A DNA stretch of 64,000 nucleotides from Silurus meridionalis. Taxonomy: Eukaryota > Chordata > Actinopteri > Siluriformes > Siluridae. The translations under genes were made by a program, and so were the position numbers. The stretch lies in contig NC_060907.1 of NCBI RefSeq assembly GCF_014805685.1, positions 1,744,197 to 1,808,196 on the forward strand, in the 5' to 3' direction. Positions 53,858-64,000 of the stretch are shown piece after piece; within the stretch, counting starts at the first letter, position 1, and each line of letters starts with the position of its first letter. Under the pieces are notes generated by a model that was not told the origin of the DNA, made no database searches, and saw nothing but the letters and a program-made list of their open reading frames with translations.

Positions 53858-54369
53858 ATTCAATTCAATTTATTTTTATTTGTATAGCGCTTTTAACAAT
53901 GAACATTGTCTCAAAGCAGCTTTACGCAGATAATGTGGTGATTAAACGTAAAAATGTTCTTTGTAAGTATGTTTGTCCCTGATGAGCAACTGTGGCAAGG
54001 AATAACTCCCTGAGATGGCTGTGGCAAGGAATAACTCCCTGAGAAAGAAACCTTGAGAGGAACCAGACTCAAGAGGGAACCCATCCTCATCTGGGTTGCA
54101 CCAAATGTCCATTTGAAGCAGATATACAATGCTGCGGGGTGCAGTGATGATGATCAGAAGCAAACTGCACTCCCGAGTCAGTGCAGCAGACCGCCGACAC
54201 CAACTACAGTCCAATCCATCCTCAAAGCACCCGTTCTACTCCGAATTTCATGGAACCACCCAAGGTGTTGATAAGAGACCGTCCCAAGCTGCACAGAAGT
54301 GTGAAGATCCACGGAGGGGAGAGGGGCAGGAACAGTGGTCACTGGAGCCTCAGGAGCATGTTTAACTCG

Positions 54370-54372
<3 letters not shown>

Positions 54373-54426
<54 letters not shown>
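54373..54426. repeat. (GA)n microsatellite
   Basis: About 54 bp inside the LINE 3' UTR. Confidence 0.97.
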
Positions 54427-54429
<3 letters not shown>

Positions 54430-54554
54430 ATATGGATTATTAAGTGTCCCTATCGGTGTATGAAAGTTAATGTCACTGTGCAGTTTGGACTCCGGCAAGA
54501 CTCGCTATGGCAGCATAACTAAAAGGGAGAACCAGAAGGTAACACAGACATGAA

Positions 54555-54937
54555 GGATCTCTGGGATAAGAGACGACCCACCACACCACCGTCAACAAAC
54601 CCGAGTGAACGTGTGAATGTGAGGGGACGACAGCATACAAATATGCCAAAGTTCACCAAACACTCTATATCCATGTTCCCTCCAGATCTGAGCCTTTATC
54701 TAAGAAAAATCTACTGATAAAAGGTTTGACTAAATAAATACGTTTTCAACCCCGACTTGAACACTGAGACTGTGTCCGAGTCCCGAACACTGGTTGGAAG
54801 GCTGTTCCATAACTGTGGGGCTTTATAAGAGAAAGATGGCAGATGGTATATTTGTATGCTGTCGTCCCCTCACATTCACACGTTCACTCGGGTTTGTTGA
54901 CGGTGGTGTGGTGGGTCGTCTCTTATCCCAGAGATCC
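54555..54937. repeat. Perfect 90-bp inverted repeat inside the LINE
   Basis: 54,555-54,644 is the exact reverse complement of 54,848-54,937; the spacer is 203 bp. The left arm fits the LINE 3' UTR. The right arm interrupts the ORF2 C-terminal frame between VPQIIKTTAG and FSYKAPQLWNSLPT. Confidence 0.95.
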
Positions 54938-55215
54938 CTTCCAACCTGCTGTAGTCTTTATTATTTGAGGAACCAACAGATAGCCAGCACCTTTTGATCT
55001 AAGTAGGTGTGGAGGATCATACTGGTACAGAAGTTCACTCAGATACTGCGGTGCGAGACCGTTAAGTGCTTTATACGTCAGTAGTAATATTTTATAATCA
55101 ATGCGAGATTTGATTGGGAGCCAGTGTAAATTGATTAAAACAGAGGTGATGTGGTCGTATTTCCTAGATCTAGTGAGGACTCTTGCTGCTGCATTCTGAA
55201 CTAACTGAAGCTTAT

Positions 55216-56178
55216 TTATACAGCCGTATATGCTGAAACAGAAACACCATCCAGAGATGCTACGTAATCGGAAAGTTTACTTCTAGCTGCATGTGGTCCT
55301 AGTAAAAGTACTTCCGTCTTATCTGAGTTGAGCAGAAGAAAGTTATTAAGCATCCACTGTCTAATGTCCTTCACACACTTCTCAACATTGTTAAGCTGAT
55401 CTCGGTTATCTGGCTTTGCTGAAATATACAGCTGTGTGTCATCAGCATAGCAATGGAAGCGAATCCCATGTTTATAAATGATTTCACCAAGAGGCAGCAT
55501 ATATAAAGAGAAAAGCAGTGGGCCTAAGACAGATCCTTGAGGAACACCAAACTTTAACTCATAGAGTGTGGAGAACTCACCATTTACATCAGCAAACTGA
55601 TAGCGATCAGTCAAATAAGACCTAAGCCAAGAGAGAGCTGTTCCCTTTATTCCAACAATGTTCTCAAGTCTAGCAAGCAGTATAGTGTGATCAATGGTGT
55701 CAAAAGCTGCACTAAGGTCGAGCAAAACGAGTAAGGAGACAAAACCCTGATCAGAGGTCAATAACAGGTCATTTACCACCTTAACTAGCGCCGTCTCTGT
55801 GCTATGATGAGGCAGAAATCCTGACTGATACATTTCAGAAATGGTATTCATAAGCAGATGTGAGCAGAACTGCTGTGCTACAACCTTTTCTAAAATTTTG
55901 GATATAAAGGGGAGATTTGATATTGGTCTGTAGTTGAACAACTGACATGGGTCAAGGTCAGGTTTCTTAATAGGGGGTGGATAACTGCCACTTTGAAGGA
56001 TGTAACGTAACGTTGTTTCTAGATGTTCAGTGGCCCAGTCGAGCTCTGCGGGGTCTGACAGAGATCTATCTAATATCGTAATTTCGGGGAGATTATTAAT
56101 AAAGCGTGCTGCTGTAGCTGACGTGAAAGTACGCTTACACGGTAACATGGTAAAGTAGAAATGCAATGACTGAGGCAA
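55216..56178 (-). pseudogene. L2 LINE ORF2, reverse transcriptase domain
   Basis: Open for 320 codons: [40 protein letters not shown] (first Asp), [20 protein letters not shown] and [14 protein letters not shown] with YADD at residues 244-247. The RT active site looks intact. Frame breaks separate it from the endonuclease and from the C-terminus (ARVLTRSRKYDHIT block near 55,150-55,195), so the full ORF2 protein is not encoded. Confidence 0.9.
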
Positions 56179-56189
56179 ATTTTAAATGA

Positions 56190-56537
56190 GATTAGATAAT
56201 GGTTTGAAATTGCTTCAGACTGTGGAATTATGACTAAGTTTTTTATTTTTGATCCCAATGTTAACAACAAATCGAGAGTGTGCCCACCACTATGAGTGGG
56301 TCCTATAACATTCTGATTAATTCCAACTGAATCTAGAATGGACACAACTGCTGCTCTTAAGGAGTCTTCCTGATTATCAAAATGAATATTAAAGTCACCA
56401 ACAATTAATGCTTTGTCTAAAGAAGTAGCTACATTTGTGATGAAATCTGCAAATTCTATTAAAAAATCAGAGTAGGGCCCTGGGGGTCTATAAATAATAT
56501 TTAGTGGAATTAACTGACTTGACCTGCTTTCGGACAC
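56190..56537 (-). pseudogene. L2 LINE ORF2, endonuclease fragment
   Basis: Minus frame: IIYRPPGPYSDFLIEFADF, LIVGDFNIHFDNQED (catalytic Asp/Asn), GPTHSGGHTLDLLLTLG and a final SEAISNHYLIS. The N-terminal third (LNIRSLTPKALTINKII at about 56,760-56,860) is in another frame. Confidence 0.85.
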
Positions 56538-57081
56538 TGAATATTTTATGTTGGTGTAAAGAACTTCAAATGTTTTACATTTTTGTTTAGTCTTTTGTGT
56601 GACGTTTAGATTATTATTATAAATAGCGGCTACTCCACCTCCTCTGCCATTCAGACGGGGTTGGTGTATGTAACTATACCCAGGAGGACTCGCCTCATTT
56701 AATGCTACATATTCATTTGATTTAATTCATGTTTCTGTCAAACACATTATATTAAACTCCTGGTCGGTAATAATTTTGTTTATAGTAAGCGCTTTTGGCG
56801 TGAGAGATCTAATATTCAACAATCCAATTTTTAGATCAGAGGTGCTGGCTGTGCGTTCAGTCCTATTTAATTTGATGTTAATCAGGTTACTTAAACAGAC
56901 TTTCTGATAATTCCTATATTTTAGTTTTGCTCGGGGGACAGACACAGTCTCAATATGGTGGATCCTGAGTGACGACTCTGTGCAGCTAGCAGACGGTTAG
57001 TTTAGCCTGTCTGTCTGCTCCCTGGCCTTGGCTCTAGACAGTCACTTGTTAACTAGTGCTGTTCTGAGACTATTACCTATA

Positions 57082-57978
57082 CTACAAGAAATGAGAGCAG
57101 CACCTTCCCGGGGTGGGATGGATACCGTCCCGCCCTAACAGGCCAGCCTTGCCCTCAAAAATGCTCCAATTATTAATGAAGCCCACATCATTTTTGGAGC
57201 ACCACTCGGACATCCAGCAGTTCAGCGACCATAACCTGCTGTAGGCTACATCGCCACGTCGCATTAAGATGGGGCCAGAGCATATTACAGCATCAGACAT
57301 TGCCTTTGCTAACACCTCTATAATATTACTCTTAGTAACCTCTGACTGTCGAAGGCATATATCATTATCTCCTGCGTGAAAAACTATCTTAGAGAACCTG
57401 TGCCTTTCTAAGAATCTAAGCTGACCTGCTATGTCCGGCGCCCTGGCTCCCGGTGTACACATAACCTGTGCTGCTGGTGCCCCTAAAGGTCTAGCTAATT
57501 TCACCTGCCTCAGAATGGAGTCTCCTAAAACCAGAGCTCTTTCAGGTTTCTCAGCGGGTGCTTCACTGAGGAGAGCAAACCTGTTGGACACGCGAAGCGG
57601 AGAGGAATGGTGCTCCCGTGGGCGAGCCTTAGCGTTAGCTTTGGCTTTGCGAGTATGCCGCCGAGTCGTCACCCATTCGCCCCGCTGCGAGGGCTCTAAT
57701 GCCAGAGTTGGGGGAATATTACCTTCACCTAGGGCATCCAGACTTTCCCCTGCAGAACCTAGACTGCTCTCACACTCACTACTTCTCTCTAGACTCTGGA
57801 TGCGCTCCTCTAATGCTAAGATCTTCTCCGTCAAAGAGCAAACTAGCTTACACTTCTCACATATAAAATTATCGCTGACAACAGAGAAAGACTGTTGGAA
57901 AGTTCTCCTTTCCGATTGCTGTGTTCTTGCTCTGTTGCCCTTGTAGAGGTACCCCGGAACAATGAAAGAACAACCCAC
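57082..57978 (-). CDS. L2 LINE ORF1 protein, SGNH-esterase-like
   Basis: Open for 298 codons. A Cys cluster CEKCKLVC (residues 40-47) and a short coiled coil (about 48-66) are followed by a basic stretch (RRHTRKAKANAKARP). Then comes a C-terminal SGNH hydrolase-like domain: LGDSILRQ (Ser154), HAGDND (Asn205) and DGIHP (Asp284, His287). These are the block I, III and V residues of that fold. ORF1 proteins of some fish L2 and CR1 elements are known to contain such a lipid-hydrolysing domain with RNA chaperone function. The first residues (to about 10) read through the joint with the adjoining LTR-like block, so the true start is uncertain. It is the best-preserved TE protein in the window. Confidence 0.82.
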   Translation of the reverse strand: MGCSFIVPGYLYKGNRARTQQSERRTFQQSFSVVSDNFICEKCKLVCSLTEKILALEERIQSLERSSECESSLGSAGESLDALGEGNIPPTLALEPSQRGEWVTTRRHTRKAKANAKARPREHHSSPLRVSNRFALLSEAPAEKPERALVLGDSILRQVKLARPLGAPAAQVMCTPGARAPDIAGQLRFLERHRFSKIVFHAGDNDICLRQSEVTKSNIIEVLAKAMSDAVICSGPILMRRGDVAYSRLWSLNCWMSEWCSKNDVGFINNWSIFEGKAGLLGRDGIHPTPGRCCSHFL

Positions 57979-58785
57979 ACGAGTAAAATCACGTCTGGTT
58001 TATTCAAGATCAATGTTCAACAAAATATGTGAGAGCACGATATTTATACACACAGAGTGGTAGCAAGAGGCGCCAAAAGGCGGGGGTTATTGCGCAATAG
58101 AAGGCAGTCGACCTCTCTTCTTACGAGATGTGCATCAACTCAGCATTATTATTTGTAAGGTCAGATAAGCAAAAAACAGGAACAGATAAAGAAAAAAACA
58201 GCATGTGTAAGATTACAAAGGTCATTTAAATGTCATACAAAAGAAAGGGAATATCATTGTACAAATCAGGAACATGCTCCAACACGTACTGCACGTATGC
58301 ATGTAGTGAAACAGGAACCTAAAACAGGAAACAGCTTTAACTGTCAAAACACGAGAGAACTTGTTATTAAAAAAAGGCACTTTCATAATGATGTGCTTGC
58401 ATATATGAATATTAAATCTCACAAAGACTGACTAAACATGTCACACTTCACACACTGAGTGAACTGGATGTTCGCCATAGTAGAGAAATTACGTACCTTA
58501 ATGTGGTTACTGTAGTGTGTGTTCGTAGTTCTGGTGAATGTCCTCCACTCACTGCTTTCAAACCCTCAAACCTGGAAAAAAGCGCTCTTCCGAAAGCAAA
58601 AATAGTTGAGACGGAGCCAATGGAAAGTGAAGGATGCAGGAAATCAAAATGATATTTTAAAGCGATGAAAGCAAGAAAAAACGAACTGTAAAAACTTTAA
58701 AACGCCGATACAAACAAAATTCCCGGTGAACAGTTCAACAACAGGAAACAGGAACTGACGTCACCTTGTAATAACACCAGGGTCT
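57948..58785 (-). mobile_element. LTR-like block, unassigned
   Basis: On the minus strand the segment runs from TGTTATTACAAGGTGACGTC to a GGGGTACCTCTACA end, so it starts TG and ends CA. It lies between the L2 5' end and gypsy pol and has no coding content. It differs from the text beyond gag at 61,560-62,560, so it is probably not the LTR of this gypsy copy. No target-site duplication is visible. Confidence 0.4.
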
Positions 58786-58824
58786 GGGTCTTGCCTGGGT
58801 CTGTAGAAACCCCTTCTGAGGGGA

Positions 58825-60390
58825 TCACATGCCCCAGTTACTGCACTTCGTGTTTGAAGAAGCACACTTGGACAACTTAGCCTTCAAACCTTCCTTGTGT
58901 AACCGGCTTAAGACTACCTCCATCCAAACTAGATGTTGGTCAACTGATGAGGAGAAAACAACAATGTCATCCAGGTATAAGAGGAGAGACTGACACTGTT
59001 GGTCCCCAAACAACCGTTCCATTAATCTCTGGAAGGTGCTGGGAGCGTTGCAAAGGCCAAATGGCATCCTGTTCCATTTAAAGATCCCAAACGGAGTACA
59101 AAACACTGTCTTAGATCTATCTGCCTCACTAACAGGGACCTGATTGTACCCACTGGCAAGGTCCATGGTAGAAAACCAACGTGCCCCTGCCAGTGAGTCC
59201 AACGTCTCCTCGATACAAGGTAGAGGAAAGGCATCCTTCCTGGTCTTAGCATTTAAATGACGGTAGTCCACACACATGCGTAGAATGCCGTCCTTCTTTT
59301 TAACCAAAACGATGGGCGAAGCATAAGGGCTGCAGCTCTCTCTAATTACCTGAGCCTCCAAAAGTTGGTTAAAGTAAGCCTTTACTACCTCATACTCTGA
59401 AGGAGGAATACGCCTGTACCGCTGGCACACAGGGACCTCATCTAGTAAGGGGATGTCATGGGAAATGAGATTAGTACATCCCAAATCCCCATCATGTATG
59501 GAAAACACAGATGAATACCGGTCTAGTAGTAGCACCCTTACCTTGCCTTGTTCTTCCACTGACAACACAGACAAGTCAATCGCCCTGATCTGCTCTTGTA
59601 CAGGAGGGGAGACCTGCACAACTTGTGTATTCACCCTAGCTGAAACCCCCTGAACTTCAGTGACCTCTGGGGGTAAGCTCACCACCTGAACATGGTTAAC
59701 AGTGCCTATGACCGTGCTAGCATACATCACTACATCTATTGTACCCACATTAACCACAGGCACATAAGCTGTGCCATGGTGCACGTGGACCAGAGCAGGA
59801 GATGCCAACAAACCTCCTGGGAGACCAGAATCTGGAGGCTCAAACAATACTGTACCACTTGAGTACTGGGCAAAGCACCTTACGGCAACCAATTTCATGG
59901 CGCCCCCTGGGATGCGACACGCTCGACGTCCACGCACCTTAACTCGACCCGCCTGATCTGAAACTAGCTGGATGTCTATGTGATGGCAATGCTGTAAGGC
60001 CTGGACAACAGAAATAGGGGCCTGTGACACAACAGGTAAATCAAAAAGATTGGTGCCATGCTGACCAAAGAGCTCCCGTGAGCAGTGGCTTAGGACGTTC
60101 ATTCCCAGAACACCAGGAACCTGAGCACCCAAACCACCGAGAGGATCTCTGACCACCAGCACTCCACACCCTAAAACCACACGCCCACAAAGTTGTACAT
60201 CTAGTTCTAAATAGCCAATATAAGGAATTGAGAGGCCATTCGCAGCCCCGAGCTGTAAACAATGACACGACCTAAGCTGTTCCTGACCCCACGACCCAAA
60301 ATTTGCCAAGAAACACTTTATGTGGACGTAATGGTGGACACCATAGAACCAGTGTCCACCAGGCAAGGTACCATAACCCCACCCATACAC
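58825..60390 (-). pseudogene. Ty3/gypsy pol, protease end to reverse transcriptase
   Basis: Open for 521 codons on the minus strand. RT signatures: SPYASPIVLVKKKDGILRMC, VDYRHLN, STMDLASGYNQVPV (catalytic Asp), FGLCNAPSTFQRLMERLF and LLLYLDDIVVFSS (YLDD at 472-475). The frame runs out at KLSKCASSN, where a frameshift and then the nested insertions interrupt it. Protease lies upstream in another frame. The two halves of RT/RNase H (here and 52,805-53,857) were once continuous. Confidence 0.9.
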
Positions 60391-60759
60391 ACGTCAAGAT
60401 GTGGACACGTTGACATAAAATGAGACATAAAATGGGCATCATTTAGAACACCTGAGCATGTCTTTTCCCCGACCAAGCTGTGGCCCTGCAGCTCAGCGGA
60501 ACTAGTTTTCCGACAGTTGCCTGGACTGTGACAGCCCACCTCTCGGTACCGCGGAGGCTGCACGTACTGGTGGAAAGCGAAAAGGTCTCCGTTCCCCATC
60601 GCAATCCCTAGCAAAGTGACCAGGTTGCTGACACCTTCCACAAATTATCTGATTAGATCGGGATAATTGCGAACGCTGAGGATTTTGAATTTGAGCCACA
60701 CTTTGAGTAAGTTGATATAATTGTTGTTGCTTTTTCAGCATTTCTCGCAACTCGCCCAA
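60318..60759 (-). pseudogene. Ty3/gypsy nucleocapsid zinc knuckle and aspartic protease
   Basis: CGRCQQPGHFARDC (about 60,660-60,610) is a CCHC zinc knuckle. In a second frame, VPCLVDTGSMVSTIT (about 60,370-60,325) is the protease active site with DTG. Frame changes separate the two. Confidence 0.85.
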
Positions 60760-60795
60760 TTCGGAGGTCGCCGAGTTACTACTTCCCCCGGTGTG

Positions 60796-61509
60796 CTAAT
60801 GTCCCTGTACCCCGTCCTGAATACTTTGAGTGGAAGGAGCTGATTGGCTTCGACCACGCGCCCCCCCAGGCATTCCCTCACGTTCCCAGCGAATAGCTTC
60901 GCCGCGAACATCCAACAACGTAGCAGTGGGTTGGCGGCGGACCAACTGTTTCAATTCACGTCGAAGCGCACCGTCACTCACATGTTCAACAAATTGATCT
61001 TGCAATAAACTATCCGCATTAGGCATACAATGGGGTGATTGATGTTTCACCTTTTCCAGAAGATTCAACAGGGCTAGGGAGAACTCTTACAAGGTCTCCC
61101 CACCCTGTTGTTTTTTGGAAAAAAAGGACTCTTGAAGAGCTACGTGCGAACTTGTGCAACCATACAATTCGCGCAACGCCTGAATAATTTTGTTTGGATC
61201 CTCCCTCTCGTCCCTTGGCCGATATCGAATTTCCTCCCTCGCCTCTCCCTCCAAATGATCAACCAATAAGAATGCTTGATCAACCAAAGAGAGATGGCAA
61301 AGACGCATGCAGGCCTGAGCCTCCTCCACCCATTCCTCAATCATAACGCCATACCTACCGTTAAATTTCGGACACTTAAGATCCCGAGGAACAAAAACGA
61401 AACGATCTGTTGCAGAGGCAACAGCACCAGTGAATGGTGGATCTACAATAGGAGACATAGGAGCATTAAATGGGCCAGGTTGCGCAATTGGCACTTGCTC
61501 CTGTTGCAT
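60796..61509 (-). pseudogene. Ty3/gypsy gag with one in-frame stop
   Basis: One frame from MQQEQVPIAQPGPFNAPM to RGRSQSAPSTQS, broken only by a TAA near 61,087-61,089. Content: FNGRYGVMIEEWVEEAQACM, VDHLEGEAREEIRYRPRDER, LREL YGC and FVEHVSDGALRRELKQLVRR. This resembles the capsid region of vertebrate gypsy elements related to the PNMA domesticated genes. Confidence 0.8.
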
Positions 61510-61530
61510 TCTTTCATTATCTGCCCTTAA

Positions 61531-61616
61531 TTTACTGATTCAAAATAGAATCATTAAATACAGGGCTGGGGTTACCCACCGGAGTGATCAGCACTAAATA
61601 TCAAAAAGCACACTTC

Positions 61617-61647
<31 letters not shown>

Positions 61648-62570
61648 CACCGTGAATTCAGAAAACCCACTCATACACGTCAAAAAAATGTCGCACTGCA
61701 AACATCGAAATAGCACCACCAAAGACCTTTCACCCGTGGGACCCCAGCTCCTGAAAGAAACCAAAAGCAAAATAAATCTCAGACCAAAATGAATAAAAAA
61801 GGAAATCGAGGTCACAATTCCACCGTAATATGATGGACGGTCACCGAAGCACAATATGGTTCATCATATACACCTCTTAAAGAGAAAAACAATGCAAAAC
61901 TCAAAAGGAGCGGCCGCGTCGTCCTTAAGCCCGCCCCGATACTGGCACATTGCTCCACCTCAAAGTAGGCCAGAAAATACAAGTTAAAACAATCACAAAA
62001 GCCAAATGGCAGCAGCAGAATTCCCCTTTTAAATAGTTGTAAGCCGAGGTTGTTCATTCGGCGCGCAGCGGAGGGAAAGCCGAATTGCAGCAATAATCGC
62101 CCAGGACGAAAAAGAGGATCGTATAATACAAACAATGATACAAGATATAAATGATTTTTTGAGTAACGAGTAATTGCACAACTACATACCGTAATTCCCC
62201 CTAACAGACCCAAACAACTTACCAAACGCGGATAGATGAGTTCCTGAGAATCAATTCACCGCTCAGGATAGGCAGCCTTCAAATAACCTGCTGTTAAACT
62301 GAAGTTCAAGGACTGCACATTACTCACGCCAACCGACCAGCGTTAAAACTAAACATTGCTAAACAACTTCCTCATACCTGCAGGGAGGGCAGTAAACAGA
62401 TCCAAAACAGCATCCAACAGGGACACACACTGAAAAGACAGGCTAAGGATACACAAACGAGCCATTAGTGCAACAAGCAAAGAAAAACTAATTAGCCAAT
62501 GCTACATACCAACAGCACATACCTGAAATCAATATAGCAACCGCAAAAAGGGGAGGATACGGACGTGACG
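61531..62570 (-). mobile_element. Gypsy 5' leader and possible 5' LTR
   Basis: Non-coding sequence upstream of gag. An LTR is expected here, but no second LTR is in the window to compare with, so its limits are unknown. It contains the (CA)n at 61,617. Confidence 0.35.
61617..61645. repeat. (CA)n microsatellite
   Basis: About 29 bp of CA. Confidence 0.95.
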
Positions 62571-62639
62571 CATGCCAGGCTCAAACCAACCCGCTCTAAA
62601 TAGTGCCTGCTCGCTACTGATTGGTGGGCAAGAGTGTCA

Positions 62640-63720
62640 ATCACCACCCATACCTCATTCATTCGGTCACAATCGCTTTGAGAAACTGGTCCTGAATCAC
62701 CTCACTGCGGGCCTACCACCTACACTGGACCCACACCAGTTTGCCTATCGCCCGAACAGGTCAACAGAGGATGCAGTTTCCACAGCTCTTCATTCTGCTC
62801 TCACCCACCTGGATAAAAGCAACACCTACATCAGAATGCTGTTCATTGACTTTAGCTCTGTGTTCAATACAGTCCTCCCCACTGTACTGATCACTAAGCT
62901 CAGTGACCTGGGTATCTGCACCTCCACTTGCAGATGGATTCTCGACTTCTCACCAACAGACCTCAATCTGTTAGGTTGGGAAACCAGGTATCCTCAACCC
63001 TCATTCTGAACACTGGCATCCCGCAGGGCTGTGTTCTGAGCCCACTGCTCTACTCCCTGTTCACCCACGATTGTGCTCCTCTGTATAACTCCAACATCTT
63101 CATCAAGTATGCAGATGACACCACCGTGGTCGGCCAGATCGACAACAACAACGAATCGGCCTACAGGGAAGAGATCCGTAATCTGGCAGCATGGTGTGCC
63201 CCCAACAACCTGACTCTCAATGCCACAAAGACCAAAGAGGTTATTGTGGACTTTCGGAAATCCAACAGCAGGAGACATCTACCAGTCAACATCAATGAAA
63301 CTAAGGTAAAGCAAGTCTCCAGCTTTACGTTCCTGGAAGTTCACATTTCTGAGGATCTGTCCTGGTAGCAGAACACGTCAGCACTGGTTAAAAAAAGCAC
63401 AACAACGCATGTACTTCTTGAGAAGTCTCAAGAAATCTCATCTGTCCCCGGGGATTTTAACGAGTTTCTACCGCTGCATCATCGAGAGCATCCTGTCCAA
63501 CTCCATCACTGTATGGTACGGAGGCTCCACTGTGTGTGAACGTAAAGCCCTGCAAAGGGTGGTCAAAACCGCCCAACGCATCACTGGCACCCAACTACCT
63601 GCCATTGAACACCTTCACCACAGCAGATGTCTGCGCAGAGCTCACAACAATTATGAAGGACTCTTCACATCCCAGTCATAAACTGTTTAACCTCCTTCCA
63701 TCATGAAGCAGATACAGGAA
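62640..63720 (+). pseudogene. Rex1-type LINE, RT part
   Basis: From [20 protein letters not shown] through [20 protein letters not shown], a frameshift near 62,990, GIPQGCVLSPLLYSLFTHDC, FIKYADDTTVVGQIDNN and VIVDFRKSN to ISEDLSW, where a TAG stops the frame at 63,366. It continues with LRSLKKSHLSPGILTSFYRC and ALQRVVKTAQRITGTQLPA. The relative at 15,755 shares the 3' half. RT active site YADD intact, protein broken. Confidence 0.88.
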
Positions 63721-64000
63721 CTTACGCACCAGAACCCTAGAGGCTGGTCTCTGACCCTTCCAGAGTGGCTGATGCAATGCCCTGCAGCCTCTCCTCCAGT
63801 CTCCTCCATCCGCAGCAATCTTTCGGGCAGAGGTGGAGGGAGACACTCGCTGGGGGTAGGCTGCGCCCTAAAACACATCCTGTGGCAGGCTAACAGTCTG
63901 GCCTCCTATGTCAGGAAGTCTGTAAAGGGGGAACCAGTCTCTCAAAGCTGGTTTCTGACCTTTTCAGAATAGCTGGAGCAATGCTCTTCAGCTGTAGATG
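63721..64000. other. Unassigned sequence at the right edge
   Basis: Moderately GC-rich with an internal near-repeat: CTGGTCTCTGACCCTTCCAG (63,744) and CTGGTTTCTGACCTTTTCAG (63,949), each followed by a similar GCTGxxGCAATG text. The LINE ends near 63,720. Origin unknown. Confidence 0.4.

Larger units (their letters stand above)
53858..57947 (-). mobile_element. Nearly full-length L2-type LINE inserted in the gypsy element
   Basis: Minus strand: ORF1 (57,950-57,082), endonuclease (56,537-56,190), RT (56,178-55,216), RT C-terminus (about 55,215-54,780), 3' UTR and a TTTATTTTTATTTGTATAGCG-type tail ending at 53,858. It splits gypsy pol between GVSTDPGK-like and IEAVSHWP sequence. The linker between endonuclease and RT is shortened. 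Confidence 0.88.

Noticed and set aside
57431..57946. 171-codon plus-strand open frame
   Set aside because: Antisense shadow of the L2 ORF1.

Overview
This window is eukaryotic and almost certainly from a teleost fish. It has AT-rich non-coding DNA with GT-AG introns, fish-type TEs (L2 and Rex1-type LINEs, RTE, DIRS tyrosine-recombinase elements, Tc1, Ty3/gypsy) and long microsatellites. The host genes belong to the fish pIgR-like / CD300 (CMRF35-like) immunoglobulin receptor family. An otophysan fish such as a catfish is plausible from the repeat mix, but the sequence alone does not prove it.

Layout. 1-11,140: a transposon graveyard. It holds a DIRS recombinase fragment inside an inverted repeat, an L2 LINE split by a 4.3-kb DIRS element, a truncated Tc1, and a second chimeric DIRS/L2 block. 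12,283-20,663: one structurally complete receptor gene with leader, one V-type Ig domain, two Ser/Thr stalk exons, a transmembrane segment and a cytoplasmic tail with an ITIM. An internal tandem duplication (about 13.46-17.07 and 17.07-18.89 kb) created the second stalk exon. 20,850-34,706: a 7.49-kb head-to-tail duplication. Each unit has a promoter and leader exon but no Ig exon; the second unit lost 1,118 bp.

35,700-50,932: an array of five further Ig exons, followed by stalk or short linker exons. The first three keep their splice sites. The last two are copies within a 2,633-bp duplication and share a deletion that removed the splice acceptor. A cytoplasmic-tail exon at 50,748 is frameshifted, and no transmembrane exon was found for this second locus. 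It is therefore either a decaying gene or a multi-domain or secreted form. The introns carry the same nested cassette (DIRS inside a minus-strand LINE), so exon and transposon were amplified together.

52,650-62,560: a minus-strand Ty3/gypsy element (gag, CCHC, protease, RT, RNase H, start of integrase). It is split by a nearly full-length minus-strand L2 LINE, whose ORF1 encodes an SGNH-esterase-like protein, and by an unassigned LTR-like block. 62,575-64,000: a Rex1-type LINE and an unassigned tail.

All exons of the receptor genes that can be judged have phase-1 boundaries except the last tail junction, so Ig and stalk exons can be duplicated, skipped or combined without breaking frame. The most striking signal is a single codon in the CDR1-like loop. 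It differs in all three bases between two Ig exons that are otherwise identical over 321 bp, and it encodes a different residue in every distinct Ig exon of the window.
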